Positions 1 through 11,509 are shown, counted from the first letter of the stretch. The stretch is 64,000 bases of DNA from Siphonodentalium dalli (GCA_032622095.1 CP136061.1:257580077-257644076); one strand, 5' to 3'. The notes: generated from the sequence alone by a model not told the origin. Numbers and translations are program-made.

Positions 1-560
1 TCTCCGCACACTATGTCTCGTGTGAAGAAACAGACAGGCGGAATAAAAATAACTATTGTTTACACCAACTTGTATTCTTTCAGAAACAGTAAAATTATTT
101 TCGCACGAAATTCCGTTCGCTCATTGCATTTCTGCATAAATTAATCTCATTTCACACAACTTTTATCGCCTCAAAGTGCATTTTAGCCATCATTATTCGT
201 TATATAATCCAACATTCTAGCAAATCCAGTTCATAATTCAGCACATTCAAACAGTTTTATTCCGTGATCGCTATTTATCGAAAAGGCCTAGCTAATTAAC
301 CACCGACTGCAATATTTTACACGTAATTTATCAACTCGTTACGCGATTGGCGGAATTATTTTAAGCTCCACCCACCGCTGTCACCGGTAAGCGTCGATGC
401 AGATGATCGGTCATGTGACTGCGTTGTGGTCATGCGATCGCACTCACGTGATTTACACTTCGGATATTTCCGTGATTTTTTTTAATATAATAATAATTAA
501 AATACTATCTGCTCGATTTTGAATTTTCTTGCCGAAATGGGTCTGTTAGACATATATTAT
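1..560. other. Unassigned AT-rich DNA
   Basis: No open frame of note, tandem repeat or inverted repeat was seen. The stretch is AT-rich and ends in a poly(T)/ATAATAATT-rich segment just before the first interspersed repeat. Confidence 0.5.
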
Positions 561-1110
561 TAGCTCACCTGAGACGAAGTCTCCGGTGGAGCTATAGTCA
601 TCACTCCTCGTCCGTCGTCCATCCGTCCGTCTGTTCGTCCGTCCGTCAATAATCATCTTCTCCAGAACCGTAAGACGTAATGGGTTCATATTTGGTGTGG
701 ATGTTCCCTAGGTGAATCACATTCAGATTTGTTCAAATGAGGTTACTGGGTGAAATAGTTGCGAAAGCAGGGCCATAACTCTATTCCTCCATAGTAATTC
801 TTACAACGACTTCTTTTCCTGAACTATTAGGCCGAATGTGTTCATATTTGGTGTGGATGTTCCCTAGTTGACTCACATTCAGATTTGTTCAAATGAGGTC
901 ACCAGGTTGATTAGTTGAGAAACCAGGGCCATAACTCTATTCCTCCATAGTAATTCTTAGAATTACTTCTTCTTTTGAACCATTGGACCGATTTAGCTTA
1001 TATTTGGTATGGAGGTTCCTTGTGTGATTGGGGTTCAGATTTGTTCAAATGGGGGCCCTAGGTCAAATAGGGGCAGGGCACAGGGACATAACTCTTCACA
1101 CACACAAAAT
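561..1110 (+). repeat. Interspersed repeat, 'agctcacctgag' family, copy 1
   Basis: The copy starts with an imperfect palindrome (TAGCTCACC...GGTGGAGCTA, about 561-594). A tccgtccgtc-rich low-complexity run follows, then about three degenerate paragraphs that each contain 'catatttggtgtggatgtt' and 'cattcagatttgttcaaatg' (near 690, 840 and 990). The same order recurs at 2,420-3,550. Repeats of this look are common in molluscan intergenic DNA; that attribution is from memory. No coding capacity is visible. It may be a non-autonomous element, but the right end is not defined. Confidence 0.75.
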
Positions 1111-1640
1111 TAATTTAAATCCTTGCTCAATTTAAAAACTAAATTAAAACGTGAAAACAAAAAATATTTAATTTCAAATTGAAACATAAAAATATATATT
1201 TTTTCAATTGAATCTTTGATTTGTTTTTAAACACACCACACCCTCAGATCCCCCTGCCCAGTCATCACCCCTCCCCCAACCGCCTCCATCTCTCCCACCA
1301 CCACCACCGCCACTGCATGTCCCTGCCACCTCACACCAGATCCCTGCAAAGTTCACACCATTAAAAGCCTTATACAGCTGTAGTTATATGACTTGCCAGG
1401 AACTGGCCAGCCTTACTTCTCACATCTGTTTGTCCAGTCATTATAAAGTAATTAACTTTTATCTCAATATCCACATTTATCCTGGCTAAGAGAGAGAGAG
1501 GTGCCTGAATGAAATTTAATCCTATGTGTTTACAGCAATCTCAAATACAACTCTAACTGTTTACACCTTTATTATTAGTATTAGTATTAACCATTTCATT
1601 ACCACTATGCTGGTACAGCAATAAATACCCTGCACCAGAG
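1111..1640. other. AT-rich DNA with CCACCACC-rich stretch
   Basis: AT-rich sequence (1,110-1,230) passes into a pyrimidine/CCACC-rich stretch (1,240-1,330) and a short AG run near 1,490. I see no gene or defined element. Confidence 0.4.
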
Positions 1641-1652
1641 TATTCTCCTATA

Positions 1653-2207
1653 TATAAGAGAATGCACTGGGGTTCAAGATCAAGGAAATATTGTTAGGCC
1701 AATATAGTCAGACATTCAAATAAATCACACATGTCCTATTCCCGCAGGGATATCTCCCGCATATGTTTGGGGAAGGGGCAAATTTCTCAGATTTGTTCAT
1801 TGAGATGTAATTTTTTCCCCAAAACCAATTACATATACTAAAATAAAATGAATATAAAATAATAGACCATTGATTAAGAGAAATGAGCTCCTAGTTTTAA
1901 TATTTGTCCAATAGTTATTATTTTATAACAAGGTACTAGTATCATGCCAGTGCATTGTCTTATATAATGTGAGTGTCCCATAGGTAGCCTCACCTAAGAG
2001 AATGCACTGGCTTTCAAGGTTAAGGAAATATTGTTAGGCAAATGTAGACAGGCATCCAAATAAGTCACAGATGTCCTATTCTTGCAGGGATGTCCCCACG
2101 GGTTGAGGGGGGGGGGTTGGAATTAGCAGATTTGATCAATGAGATGTAATTTGTTTCTCAAAATTAATTATATAAACTAAAATGAATATAAAATAATAAA
2201 CTACTTA
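1653..2207 (+). repeat. Diverged direct repeat pair of about 215 bp
   Basis: Sequence at about 1,653-1,876 returns at about 1,996-2,207. Both copies share 'taagagaatgcactgg', 'aaggaaatattgttaggc', 'atgtcctattc', and an AT-rich end with 'aatgaatataaaataata'. Both begin with a half of the 69-bp palindrome found intact at 7,737 and elsewhere (taagagaatgca-tgg), so they may be remnants of related elements. Confidence 0.7.
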
Positions 2208-2419
2208 ATTTTTGAACCCCCAGATTACATTATATAAAATAATTGCCATATTATATACCATTTGAAAGAGGAAGCTCCAAAACATTGTATTATCAACTTA
2301 TCCGGTATAATAAACTGTGGACATGTTGTTTTTGTTGAGTTGCCAAAGAGTTTTGTCATCTAGATTGCAGTAAATGCATTCTGGGATCCAAAGGGTCATT
2401 CTATAATTGCAGTAGTTTT

Positions 2420-3550
2420 TAGCTCATCTGAGACGAAGTCTCCAGTGGAGCCATAATCATCACTCCTCGTCCGTCCGTCCATCCGCCCATCCATCTGTCC
2501 GTCAACAATTCTTTAAACTTCTCCTCTGGAACCATTAGACAAAAAGGGTTCATATTTGGTGTGGATATTGCCTAGGTGACTCACATTCAGATTTGTTCAA
2601 ATGAGGTCACTGGGTCAAATGTGGGCGGGCCAGGGACATAACTCCAAAAAATATTAAAAATTGCAAGTGAAATCTGACATTTTTATAAATATTTCCTGGA
2701 GATCTGCTAGAGGTCATTAATTCCCAATTACAACATCAATCTAGCATATGTATTGTTCAAATCTTTCAACAGGACATTTAACTCTCCCACGTCCACCACT
2801 TCACTAGAACATATTTTGCAAACTTGAAAAGTGTTCTTTGAAAGAACCACCAGCTCTATTTAGCTCACATTTAATATTGAGGCTCATTTGGTGATGTGTG
2901 ATTCAGATTTGTTTAATCAGGGTCACCAGGTCAAGGAGTTGCAAGGCCAGCTACATTACTCTTTCTCTCCATAGTAATTCATGATATGTCTTCTATGCAA
3001 GAATCAATGGCCTATTTTGCTTATATTTGGTATGAAATTACCTTGGGTGACACATTTGTAAAAATGGCATCACAAAGTCGAATAAGGGCAGTGCCAGAGA
3101 CATAACTATTTTACCACATAGTAATTCTTAAAATATGTTTGGAAGAGCCAAGAACTAGTTGGCGTATTTAGCATGGAATGTTCTTGTTTGACTGCAATAC
3201 AGTTTTTTTTTAATGGGGTCACCTGGAAAAATAGGGGCCAAGCGAAGGACAGTTTCCCTCTTAATATGCTTCCTTCACAAGGACCATCAGGTCTATTTTA
3301 TTGATATTTAGTGTGAAGGGTTCTTTGATGTCTGGGATTCAATTATATTCAGATGGGGTCACCAGATTAAATAGGGTGGGACCCGGGACATAATTGTATG
3401 TCTCTATAGTAATTCTTAAAATGTCTGCTCAAGAGAGGTTGGACTATTTAGCTTACATATAGTATGGAGGATCCTTTAGTTACTGAGATTCAGATTTGTT
3501 AACATGAGGTCAACCTGTAAAGAAATGACGGGGCTATGGGGAATTAACAC
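2420..3550 (+). repeat. Interspersed repeat, 'agctcacctgag' family, copy 2
   Basis: A longer, more decayed copy of the repeat at 561-1,110. It has the same palindromic start (agctcatctgagacgaag), the tccgtccgtcc run, then five to six degenerate paragraphs with 'catatttggt' and 'cagatttgtt'. It appears older than or extended relative to copy 1. No coding frame. Confidence 0.7.
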
Positions 3551-4738
3551 TTTTGTGTCTTAAGAAAATCATTGAAATACCAAATTCATTAAAACATCTA
3601 CCTTGGAACTAACTGACTGATACATGTATGATGTTTTGGGTCCATGGATAATTGAGCTTCAAATATGTCTAAAAGGTTTTATAAAAAGGCGCTTTTGAGA
3701 TTGGAAATTTCCAACAATTGAGAAAGTTTGAGATGTAAATTGTGTAATTCCAACCTAAGACTTGGGAGTCTGGAACCCAGTCGGGGGGAACTTGTTGAGC
3801 TAGAGGAGGGGAGGGTGATCAACAGTGTACAGTTGGTAATTTGGCCACATATCCTGTTTAGATCTACTTCTTTTAAAGTGATTATAAAAAGTTCTGACTG
3901 TTGTGGTCTCCAGAGTCCCAGTGTTTTCAGTCTTTGCAGTCTGGTGAGCGACCCCACAGTCATTGACTGTCTTGTTAATATTATGACGATAAAAACAAAT
4001 TTGACAGACTAATTCCTTTAATGTTTACTGATATGTGAAACATCTTAGTGTTCGAAAAACATGGGGGTATCCTAATCCCATTGCGACAGTCACACCTCGA
4101 GCTTCCTTAGGTACATGTACTCTGATGGTTAGCAGTACGATTATTGGCAGGCCAGTCCTACCCAAAGGAATTATGATGAAACGTCGATTTCCCTTCTATA
4201 TCATAGGAAGTATCAAACAGTTTTTATGTCCAATTTTAGGCATGCAGTATATAGGTGTGGTCACATCACTCGATGCTACTGTCACTTCTATAGCAGAAAG
4301 TAATCAAGAAATTTAGTTTATCAAGAAAAATGTTAATGTCTAAATGTGTGACAACCAATTGTTTTACAGTATTCCATGGATTGACAGCTTATGAATAAAT
4401 TATACGTATACTAGCTGAATGAGGCTCAGGCCTTCATACTGGAGGCCTATATATGGCCCGTTTGTGAGCTCCGTGCACATTTTGATCTTTGAAACGTTCC
4501 CTTTGCAGGAGCCTTTATTCAATGGTGACAGCTTTGTGCGCTTCTAGTACATTTTGATTGTTTAATCATTTTGATTTAAAAAAAAAACAATTTTAAATTA
4601 AAAAATTTAATATGTTTTAGTTTTTTATCATTTTTATTTTTTTTAATAATTTAATCCCAACAAAAATTAAATTTCTTTTAAATGAAAATTTGAAAACTAA
4701 TGCTTTTATTACATCCTCCGGGGTATCCCGAGTCACCA
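3551..4738. other. Unassigned DNA, no gene recognised
   Basis: Several short open frames of 90-95 codons exist on both strands between 3,679 and 4,316. They overlap each other, have no recognisable motif and no codon-level signal I can see. Treated as non-coding. Confidence 0.4.
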
Positions 4739-4792
4739 GACCACACCACACCACACCACACCACACCACACCACACCACACCACACCACACC
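4739..4792 (+). repeat. Pentanucleotide microsatellite (ACCAC)n
   Basis: About eleven tandem copies of a 5-bp ACCAC/CACAC-type unit. Perfect over most of its length. Confidence 0.95.
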
Positions 4793-7386
4793 AAATTTGG
4801 TTGAAATCGGTCCTGGGGTCTGGGGAAAAAATCGCAAAGATACAGATAGGTCCAACTCTTCTATATATAAGATGAATCACAGGGCACTGGCTGAAGGGTA
4901 ATGAATTTAAACTTGTACTTTTGTTACTGGTAAGCGATAATGCATCTTGTGTCGGCAGAATATCCTCAACTTTGAATATGAGTGAATAGCGAGTTTGTGG
5001 TACCCGTCCGACGGGAACGGGTATGGGTAAATCGGTGAACATCGTCACGGTCAGTTTGGTACTTTCAATGCAGCACATAAAGTGATAGCGATTTGTGTCC
5101 CATTGACCGGTAACCTTTCACTACGATTTTCTCACTCAAAGGTTCATGAATTCCACGAAATCCCAATCAATTATGTGTTAACCTATTTATTGCAAGATGT
5201 CATGGGCAAATATCATTGATAAAGTTGTCATTTTAAGCCAGGTTTTATGTTCAAATTCTCGAGGCGGCTTCTGGCACTTAGATAAATACGGAAGGCCGAT
5301 CTTTTCACTAACAACTTTATTCACGGCACAAATGACGGGTTGTGGTTAATAGAGTGAGTAGATGATGCTATAGACGCCGTCTCTATCCATTTCAGGGACG
5401 TTGCTATAGATGGTCTCCACGTTAGAAGGGGCGTCCACCTTTGAATTTCTAATTACACTCCTTGAACCATATCAAATTCACAAGTTTGCGTGTAATTCCA
5501 TTTGCACACCTCCGCCTGTTGGGCTTTGATTTTCCCCAACTGGTCCCTCACAACCGCCAGAATGGTAGCATATTCTAAATGAATCAGTAGTCTTTTTGTC
5601 ACTAGTCGGGGGGGGGGCGACCATGCAGTACAAGAAAATATGTAGATCTGAGGCTGAAAAATCCTAATATATTATTATCTAGTCGTCTAATGCCGTGCAA
5701 ATTCTCCCCGATTTTTTTTTTATTAAATTAATTATCAGTTTCTGAGAGGCCACTGGGAGGGACCGGGACACACCGGAACGACCATGTGAGAAACTTTTGA
5801 AATCTGAACATGAAATTTGCTAAATCATAGCATCCAGACTGGCATCAAGCTTTCTAATTGTTGGAAATATTGAGACCTGACACCCCCAAAGGTTGGGAAA
5901 TTTCCAACAGTTAATGATAGCCATTTCAGTCCAAATATTTTACTAATAATAGGAAAATATGCAAATGTTGGTCTAAAAACTACAAATTATCCACTAAAAG
6001 ATTGTTGGAAAATCAAACTACGAGAACAATTTCAACCTTTTGTTGGTGTGAAATTTCCAACAAATGTTGTGTCATATGTATATCACATTTCCAACGGTTG
6101 AACATTTGACCAAAGTTGGGGGTGAAAGACCCATGTCGTCACGCCCCTGCCTCAACCCTTTGTACAAGGGCATCAATATATCGTGGATTTATCCATGTAT
6201 TGTACATTTGAATACAACCGTTTAGTAACTTTATCGTATGTAGGTGGCGACTGATTTCTCATTTTAATATATATTTACCATCTGAACGGACATGGCGCAT
6301 TTGAACCACAATACTGGTGTATATTGTAGTGGGGATAATATAGGTCGCTAAAGACACAAAATACCTATACATACTCTACAAAATCTTAGCATAATCAGAG
6401 CGAGTTTCAGCTGTTTTCTGTGTTTGGCACAGAGGTGAAGCAAACGCTCTTTGTTCAATCTGTATAATAAACAGACCCCAATTTAACACCTTTAATCGTT
6501 ATCAAGTTTAATTTTTCAGCCTACCTCCGGGTCTAGATTCCGACAAAAATCCCAATTATTTGGATTCATATTCCCTTGCCCCGACCCTTCGATCTGTTGA
6601 ATGATTCCAAACCAATTAATGTTTACTTAATTTGGCTAAATATTCCCCAACTAAAATAAGGGACAAATTCGGTCTTATATCTGACTGAAAGTACACGTAG
6701 GACAGTATTAGACCCAGGTCTAAAACAATACATTTTACACCGACAATTGGATGGAAAATTTAGCTATAACGTAATGGTATATTCGAGCTATCATACATAA
6801 TCTATTTTCTAAGTCTGAAAATTCCAACCGATTGTCAACACTCGATCGGTCTATGACTTGTAGAATCCTCTTGTTGAAAATGTTACCAAGATGAGTGAAA
6901 GAAAAGCACCAACCCCTTCCAACTGCCGCCTCGTCCTTGATGAAAGCAACTGATTATCCTGAGGCCCATCTAATCTAAATAAAAATTTCCAACAATCAAT
7001 AACAGTAAGTATAACATCGGCCAATAAATGGAATAACAATCTATCAATATCATAATATCTTTTTTTGTTGCAGTTGGCTCACCATACATTACCAGTCGAT
7101 GTGATGAATTCTACCCGTAAAACAGTTTGCGACTACAAAACGTGTACCGGTACGGGTAGCTACCCGTATGCGTACCCGTACCGGTTTGAAATCGCAAAGT
7201 CGTTAATATGTGAGTGTATCATAGTTACTATATGAGATGTGTTCTATTGGAGAAACAAAACTCATAAAGGCTACCACAGAATAAAAAAATGGCAACAGCT
7301 TTAAAATGTGTTGTACAATGTGTTGGTGTCAAAACTGAACAGCACATAATTGTGTAGCATACAGTTTTCAAACCGCTGCCAGACGT
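4793..7386. other. Unassigned DNA with scattered short palindromes
   Basis: No gene is supported. The word 'gaaatttccaaca' recurs at about 5,898 and 6,050, with relatives near 3,705 and 6,985, so a decayed interspersed repeat may lie here. A compact palindrome sits at 7,146-7,185 (ACCGGTACGGGTA ... TACCCGTACCGGT). Short open frames such as 6,851-7,039 have no recognisable product. Confidence 0.4.
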
Positions 7387-7856
7387 TTAACCCTTTGAGT
7401 GCCATGGGCCGATATCATCGACCCTAATTTACCGTCTGTAAAATCAGCCCAAAAAAATAAAATGTTTTCTTTTTTTCGATTTTTTTTTTCGGTTAATTTT
7501 TTTTGGGGCATGCTTAAGCATACTATAGCGAATTTAAAAACAAACTGGATAAAACCTTAGGGGCATGTTATAACTCAAAACTATCACCAAGTATTCAATT
7601 TCATAGTAATAATTTTGATGCCCTTGAAAAACGTAAGATTTCCTGGCACTAAACCTACAAAATAAGTCTGTTAAAGAATATAAATTTTTTTTATTAAAAT
7701 TGTAAAAAATAATAACAAACGATGAAAAATTGATAGGCCAATGCATTCTCTTATATATGCGAGGCGACCTATGGTCGACTCGCATATATAAGAGAATGCA
7801 TTGGCACAGGGTATATGGGGTGATACAAAAATCGGACCTGGCACTCAAAGGGTTAA
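7387..7856. mobile_element. piggyBac-like MITE flanked by TTAA
   Basis: The element begins TTAA-CCCTTTGAGTGCCA at 7,387-7,404 and ends with the exact reverse complement at 7,839-7,856. This gives 14-bp inverted ends starting CCC/GGG and a TTAA target duplication (7,387-7,390 and 7,853-7,856), the signature of piggyBac-type elements. Length between TTAAs is 462 bp with no transposase, so it is non-autonomous. It carries one 69-bp palindrome at 7,737-7,805, also found inside other elements of this window. Confidence 0.85.
7737..7805. repeat. 69-bp palindromic module (copy in the 7.4-kb MITE)
   Basis: A near-perfect palindrome starting GCCAATGCATTCTCTTATAT and ending with the reverse complement. 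The centre is CGACCTATGGTCGA. Related copies: 10,362-10,430; 10,639-10,707; about 13,631-13,700; about 13,783-13,851; 58,612-58,680; truncated 58,762-58,812; 63,920-63,988. Confidence 0.9.
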
Positions 7857-8106
7857 GGTATGTGTCTCAAATAGAACATATCTTATCTACTAACTATAAT
7901 ATACTATAGAACATCTCTTATCTACTAACTATAATATACTCATATATTTACTCAAACAATGTTGAGAAAATTCCACCTACACAGAATTATGTGTCGCTTC
8001 TACACAATTTGTTTAAGATAAAATGTAACACATATTGTGTAGAATTTATACACATTTGTTCTACGATTGTATTATATCAGTGGAAAATTATGCATTATAT
8101 ATGTTC
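7857..8106. other. AT-rich spacer with short direct repeat
   Basis: Contains a roughly 35-bp direct repeat (gaacat-tcttatctactaac and following AT-rich bases) at about 7,876-7,941. Nothing else recognised. Confidence 0.5.
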
Positions 8107-8585
8107 TTAAAGGTACTCAATCCGTAAAGAGGGTCCCCATCTCAACAGATTCCAACAACAACAATCCGATCAGAGGGTCCTATATTACTATTTCTTTGGC
8201 TTTGGGGGTAAAAAATATTTGATTCGAGTCGAGGAACCCATCAAACAAAGCTCAGAGTTATTAGATATTGATTTTTGTTAATTGCTCGAGATGAGTACTA
8301 ATAACTGCCGTCAATTTGGTAACCTGCTCGAGATTTTACGCCAAAACTCTATTCAAACAGACAAGGATGGATAACTCTATAATCAAGTGGTAATAATAAC
8401 GAAATTTTGACTGTCTTCTGGGCCAGAAAGAATTCCCGATAACGAAAAATAATAGATTTCTAAAATCGATATCTAACAAATCGGAGCTTTGATGGGTGAC
8501 TTCCTCGACTCGAATCAAATATTTTTGACCCCGAAGCCATTGAAATAGTAATTGAGAGGAGTTTTATCGGATTGAGTACCTTTAA
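8107..8585. mobile_element. TTAA-flanked MITE with long imperfect TIRs
   Basis: The ends are TTAA-AGGTACTCAATCCG (8,107-8,124) and its exact reverse complement (8,568-8,585). The arms continue to match imperfectly for well over 100 bp: both contain 'aaatatttgattcgagtcgagg' equivalents and 'cccatcaaagctc'-like segments. TTAA target duplication with AGG-type ends fits Kolobok-like better than piggyBac-like elements, though that assignment is only inference. No transposase. A diverged relative lies at 17,581-17,980. Confidence 0.8.
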
Positions 8586-8740
8586 CTGGTACACAGGATA
8601 CACCCCCTCTGTTAACTGGTATACACATAATTGAGCCCTCTCTATTAACTTGTATGCAGGATTAATCATTCATGGTGGTACAGGTGGGGGAGTACACTCT
8701 TATGTGTACACATTACCCTTGACCTTTTTTTTACTTTAAA

Positions 8741-8845
8741 CATATTTTAATGTATCTAGAAAAATACATAGGGATTGGGGCACAAGTTACATAACTTACA
8801 AACTTGCCCCTCTCCTAATACAATCATGGAACATACATAAAAATA
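8741..8845. repeat. Interspersed repeat shared with 58,155 and 63,463
   Basis: Sequence with 'gggattggggcacaagtt', 'cttacaaacttgcccctctc' and 'atacaatcatggaacatac' matches 58,155-58,245 (and its duplicate at about 63,463-63,553) with moderate divergence. The class is unknown; it could be the 3' end of a retroelement on the minus strand. Confidence 0.65.
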
Positions 8846-8997
8846 CATAGCAGATATAGCACAAAGTGTTTATAATGAATAGTGCAGAGTGCGTGTACTG
8901 CATAGCCTTGACCCTTGACCCTTGGTCGTGCTGTGTCAGCCTGGTCCAAATGTATGAGCATGCATGCGTATGTGTATCTATATTTTGTCGAGTGGAG

Positions 8998-9298
8998 GAC
9001 CCTCTCCCATGTACATATCACCCTCTCCCATGTACATATCACCCTCTCCCATGTACATATCACCCTCTCCCATGTACATATCACCCTCTCCCATGTACAT
9101 ATCACACTCTCCCATGTACATATCACCCTCTCCCATGTACATATCACCCTCTCCCATGTACATATCACCCTCTCCCATGTACATATCACCCTCTCCCATG
9201 TACATATCACCCTCTCCCATGTACATATCACCCTCTCCCATGTACATATCACCCTCTCCCATGTACATATCACCCTCTCCCATGTATCACCCTCTCCG
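8998..9298 (+). repeat. 21-bp minisatellite
   Basis: About 14 tandem copies of a 21-bp unit (ACCCTCTCCCATGTACATATC is one unit; the last is shortened). Copies are nearly identical, with one C-to-A change near 9,112. The period is a multiple of three, so several frames stay open on both strands (for example a PLPCTYH heptapeptide repeat); these are not evidence of a protein. The array ends inside a member of the hairpin family seen at 9,575 and 13,141, which it seems to interrupt. Confidence 0.95.
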
Positions 9299-9667
9299 CA
9301 TAGCGTGCTAGCATCACTATATTCAACCTCTGGGGACCTCACTCTGCTTAGGTCTCATCTCTGGAAAGTTTCTTTATTATCAAATTTCTATAGAAACTTC
9401 TTCACATATATTCTATTTCTTCTTTAGTTTAGTTTATCTATATCCCCAAATCGGCAGACGACACATTGTTGCATAATCGAGGTTCCCAATGGGGGTACAT
9501 CACAATATTCACCATTTGGGAACTTCAATCTAAGTTTATGTCTCATATAGCAGATGAATCCACTCAGAATGAGGTCCCCATTGGGTGAATTTGGTGATGA
9601 TAGCCCGGTATGCGGGATAGCGTCACTAAATTCACCCTCTGGGGACCTCATTCTGCAAATGACAGGC
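9299..9667. repeat. Foldback-type repeat fragments (gaggt-ccc-attcaccc family)
   Basis: Contains 'attcaacctctggggacctc' near 9,319 and an imperfect hairpin at about 9,572-9,660. In that hairpin, gaggtccccattgggtgaat pairs with attcaccctctggggacctc around a centre rich in GCGGGATAGC. The same family forms two hairpins at 13,141-13,233 and 13,244-13,327. Confidence 0.7.
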
Positions 9668-9920
9668 ACCCTCCAGTACAGGATATTTCTAATTGGATAG
9701 AATGAATTCCTGGCACAGTGTTTGTCTTGATAATTTCGGAAGGCGTGGGATTATTATAATATTTATCCACTATGACATGTTGTTGGATGATTAATAGCCT
9801 TAAAATATCCATGTGAATATATCCTACCACTGACGTCCTTTGGTCTTATTAAATCTTTCGAGTCTATTGCTGGAGCCAAGCTAGATCATGCCATAAATTT
9901 CTGATCTGGCTAACGCCCGT

Positions 9921-10276
9921 AGTTTTGACAGGGAACCTGATAAAGTCGAAAAATAGCGCGGGGAATATGTTTTTTAGTTATTGTCTGTTCCTTAATAATG
10001 TACTTCACTGTGGATGAATGGCCCAACTCAAAATTGCATGCTTTTTTGTGATTTTGTTCAGCCGATATCGCAAAAAAACATTGACTTAATTACCCATGAG
10101 AAATTCCATAATTGTAAGCGACGCAAAGCAAAAACGCTCACAAATTCACTTAAATAGGGAAATTTCGAGTTGGGACCTTCACCTACAGCGAAGTACATTA
10201 TTTATGGAACAGATACTAACTAAGAAACATATTCCCCGCGTATTTTGTCGACTTCACAAGGTTCCCTGTCAAAACT
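9921..10276. mobile_element. Inverted-repeat element, about 356 bp
   Basis: The left arm starts AGTTTTGACAGGGAACCT (9,921); the right arm ends with its counterpart, AGGTTCCCTGTCAAAACT (10,259-10,276). The arms stay alignable for about 120 bp and share 'cgcggggaatatgtt', 'tctgttcc' and 'aataatgtacttc'. The middle holds 'cagccgatatcgcaa...aacattg', also seen at about 13,455 and 42,117, so this is a dispersed family. No coding capacity. Target-site duplication not resolved. Confidence 0.75.
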
Positions 10277-10307
10277 TTAAATCGTACCAATGCTTTATTG
10301 GTGGAAT

Positions 10308-10762
10308 ATATGTGACCCGCCATATCAAATCCAGTCGGAAGTCGGGATTTTTTTACCCTGTGCCAATGCATTCTCTTATATATGCGAGTCGACCATAGGT
10401 CGCCTCGCATATATAAGAGAATGCATTGGCCTAATATTTTTTTACAATTTTAATAATTTGTTCTTGTATTCTTTAACAATTTTATGATTTCACCCATACA
10501 GAGCCCCAGACAAACATGAGCAGACGACACTCTTCTATGTGCTTCTATATATGTGTGGGGCTCCCTGATGTTTTTTTATTTTATGTCCTAAAAATTGTAA
10601 GAAACATTTATTTAAAAAACATGATAAAAATTTGTTAAGCCAATGCATTCTCTTATATATGCGAGGCGACCTATGGTCGACTCGCATATATAAGAGAATG
10701 CATTGGCACAGGGTAAACAAAATCCCGACTTCCGACTGGATTTGATATGGCGGGTCACATAT
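10308..10762. mobile_element. MITE with about 123-bp TIRs containing the 69-bp palindrome
   Basis: The left arm is 10,308-10,430 and the right arm 10,639-10,762. From the outside inward each reads atatgtgacccgccatatc, then a 'ccagtcggaagtcggga' segment, then accctgtg, then the 69-bp palindrome. Each terminal repeat therefore contains its own palindrome (10,362-10,430 and 10,639-10,707). The central 208 bp are AT-rich with no gene. The superfamily is unclear; the terminal bases differ from the TTAA/CCC elements nearby. Confidence 0.8.
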
Positions 10763-10869
10763 GATCTATGCCGGCGTTTAGCAAGAGTAGTTATTCGTGG
10801 CATGATCTAGATTCTAGAGGCAAGCCATCCACTATTTTACTAGAATAACTTTATCTGGTATTGCCTGCG

Positions 10870-11228
10870 ATCTTCTAGGGATTCCATGTGGAGATGTTTG
10901 ACCATAGCTCATTGCTCCTTCGTGTCTTGAGACGTAGTCCCCATGTGGAGATGTTTGACCATAGCTCATTGCCCCTTCGTGTCTTGAGACGTAGTCCCCA
11001 TGTGGAGATGTTTGACCATAGCTCATTGCTCCTTCGTGTCTTGAGACGTAGTCCCCATGTGGAGATGTTTGGCCATAGCTCATTGCTCCTTCGTGTCTTG
11101 AGACGTAGTCCCCATGTGGAGATGTTTGACCATAGCTCATAGCTCCATCGTGTCTTGAGACGTAGTCCCCATGTGGAGATGTTTGGCCATAGCTCATTGC
11201 TCCTTCGTGTCTTGAGACGTAGTCCCGC
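10870..11228 (-). repeat. 57-bp minisatellite derived from a LINE remnant
   Basis: About six copies of a 57-bp unit (19 codons) with few substitutions. On the minus strand one frame reads GDYVSRHEGAMSYG-type repeats. The array abuts a reverse-transcriptase-like remnant at 11,229, and the first part of the unit (GDY-SR--GA-S) looks like the natural continuation of that LINE protein. The unit therefore seems to have been copied out of LINE coding sequence. Confidence 0.9.
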
Positions 11229-11420
11229 GGTGATAAATCGGACCGCTCTCTTCTGGACTGTCTCGATGGTATCAATATATTTCGTTAAGTGTGGATCCTC
11301 GACAATGACCAGGTATTTCAGGTTTGTTATGTGCGTATACATACCACCCTTGGTATAGTCACTAAAGTGCATGGGTATGTCGGTGACCAATTTAGAATAG
11401 TTCGGTGTTCGCAGTTCCAC
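11229..11420 (-). pseudogene. LINE reverse-transcriptase C-terminal remnant
   Basis: Read on the minus strand from 11,420, the segment at about 11,315-11,229 encodes a DPHL-KYIDTIETVQKRAVRFI-like stretch. This resembles the 'VWDPH...I..IE.VQ.RA.RF(V/I)TGDY' region that lies downstream of the reverse-transcriptase palm in many metazoan non-LTR retrotransposons. After RFIT the expected GDY continues in a different frame, inside the 57-bp array. The upstream residues are not clearly LINE-like. It is short and decayed and cannot be functional. The family identification comes from motif memory only. Confidence 0.6.
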
Positions 11421-11509
11421 AGTTAAAAATCACAAAAGCCACTCTGGGATTAAAACTAATGGTAGCTGAAGAAAAGAACCACGGTAACAGATATAACACC
11501 AGACTGGTC

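Noticed and set aside
5881-6124. Inverted-repeat element bounded by CACCCCCAA
   Set aside because: Only about nine bases match at the ends and the arms do not extend. Chance is likely.
8824-9427. Repeat proteins from the 21-bp array (PLPCTYH, TWERVIC, MYISPSP)
   Set aside because: Same artefact: a period divisible by three with no stops in several frames.
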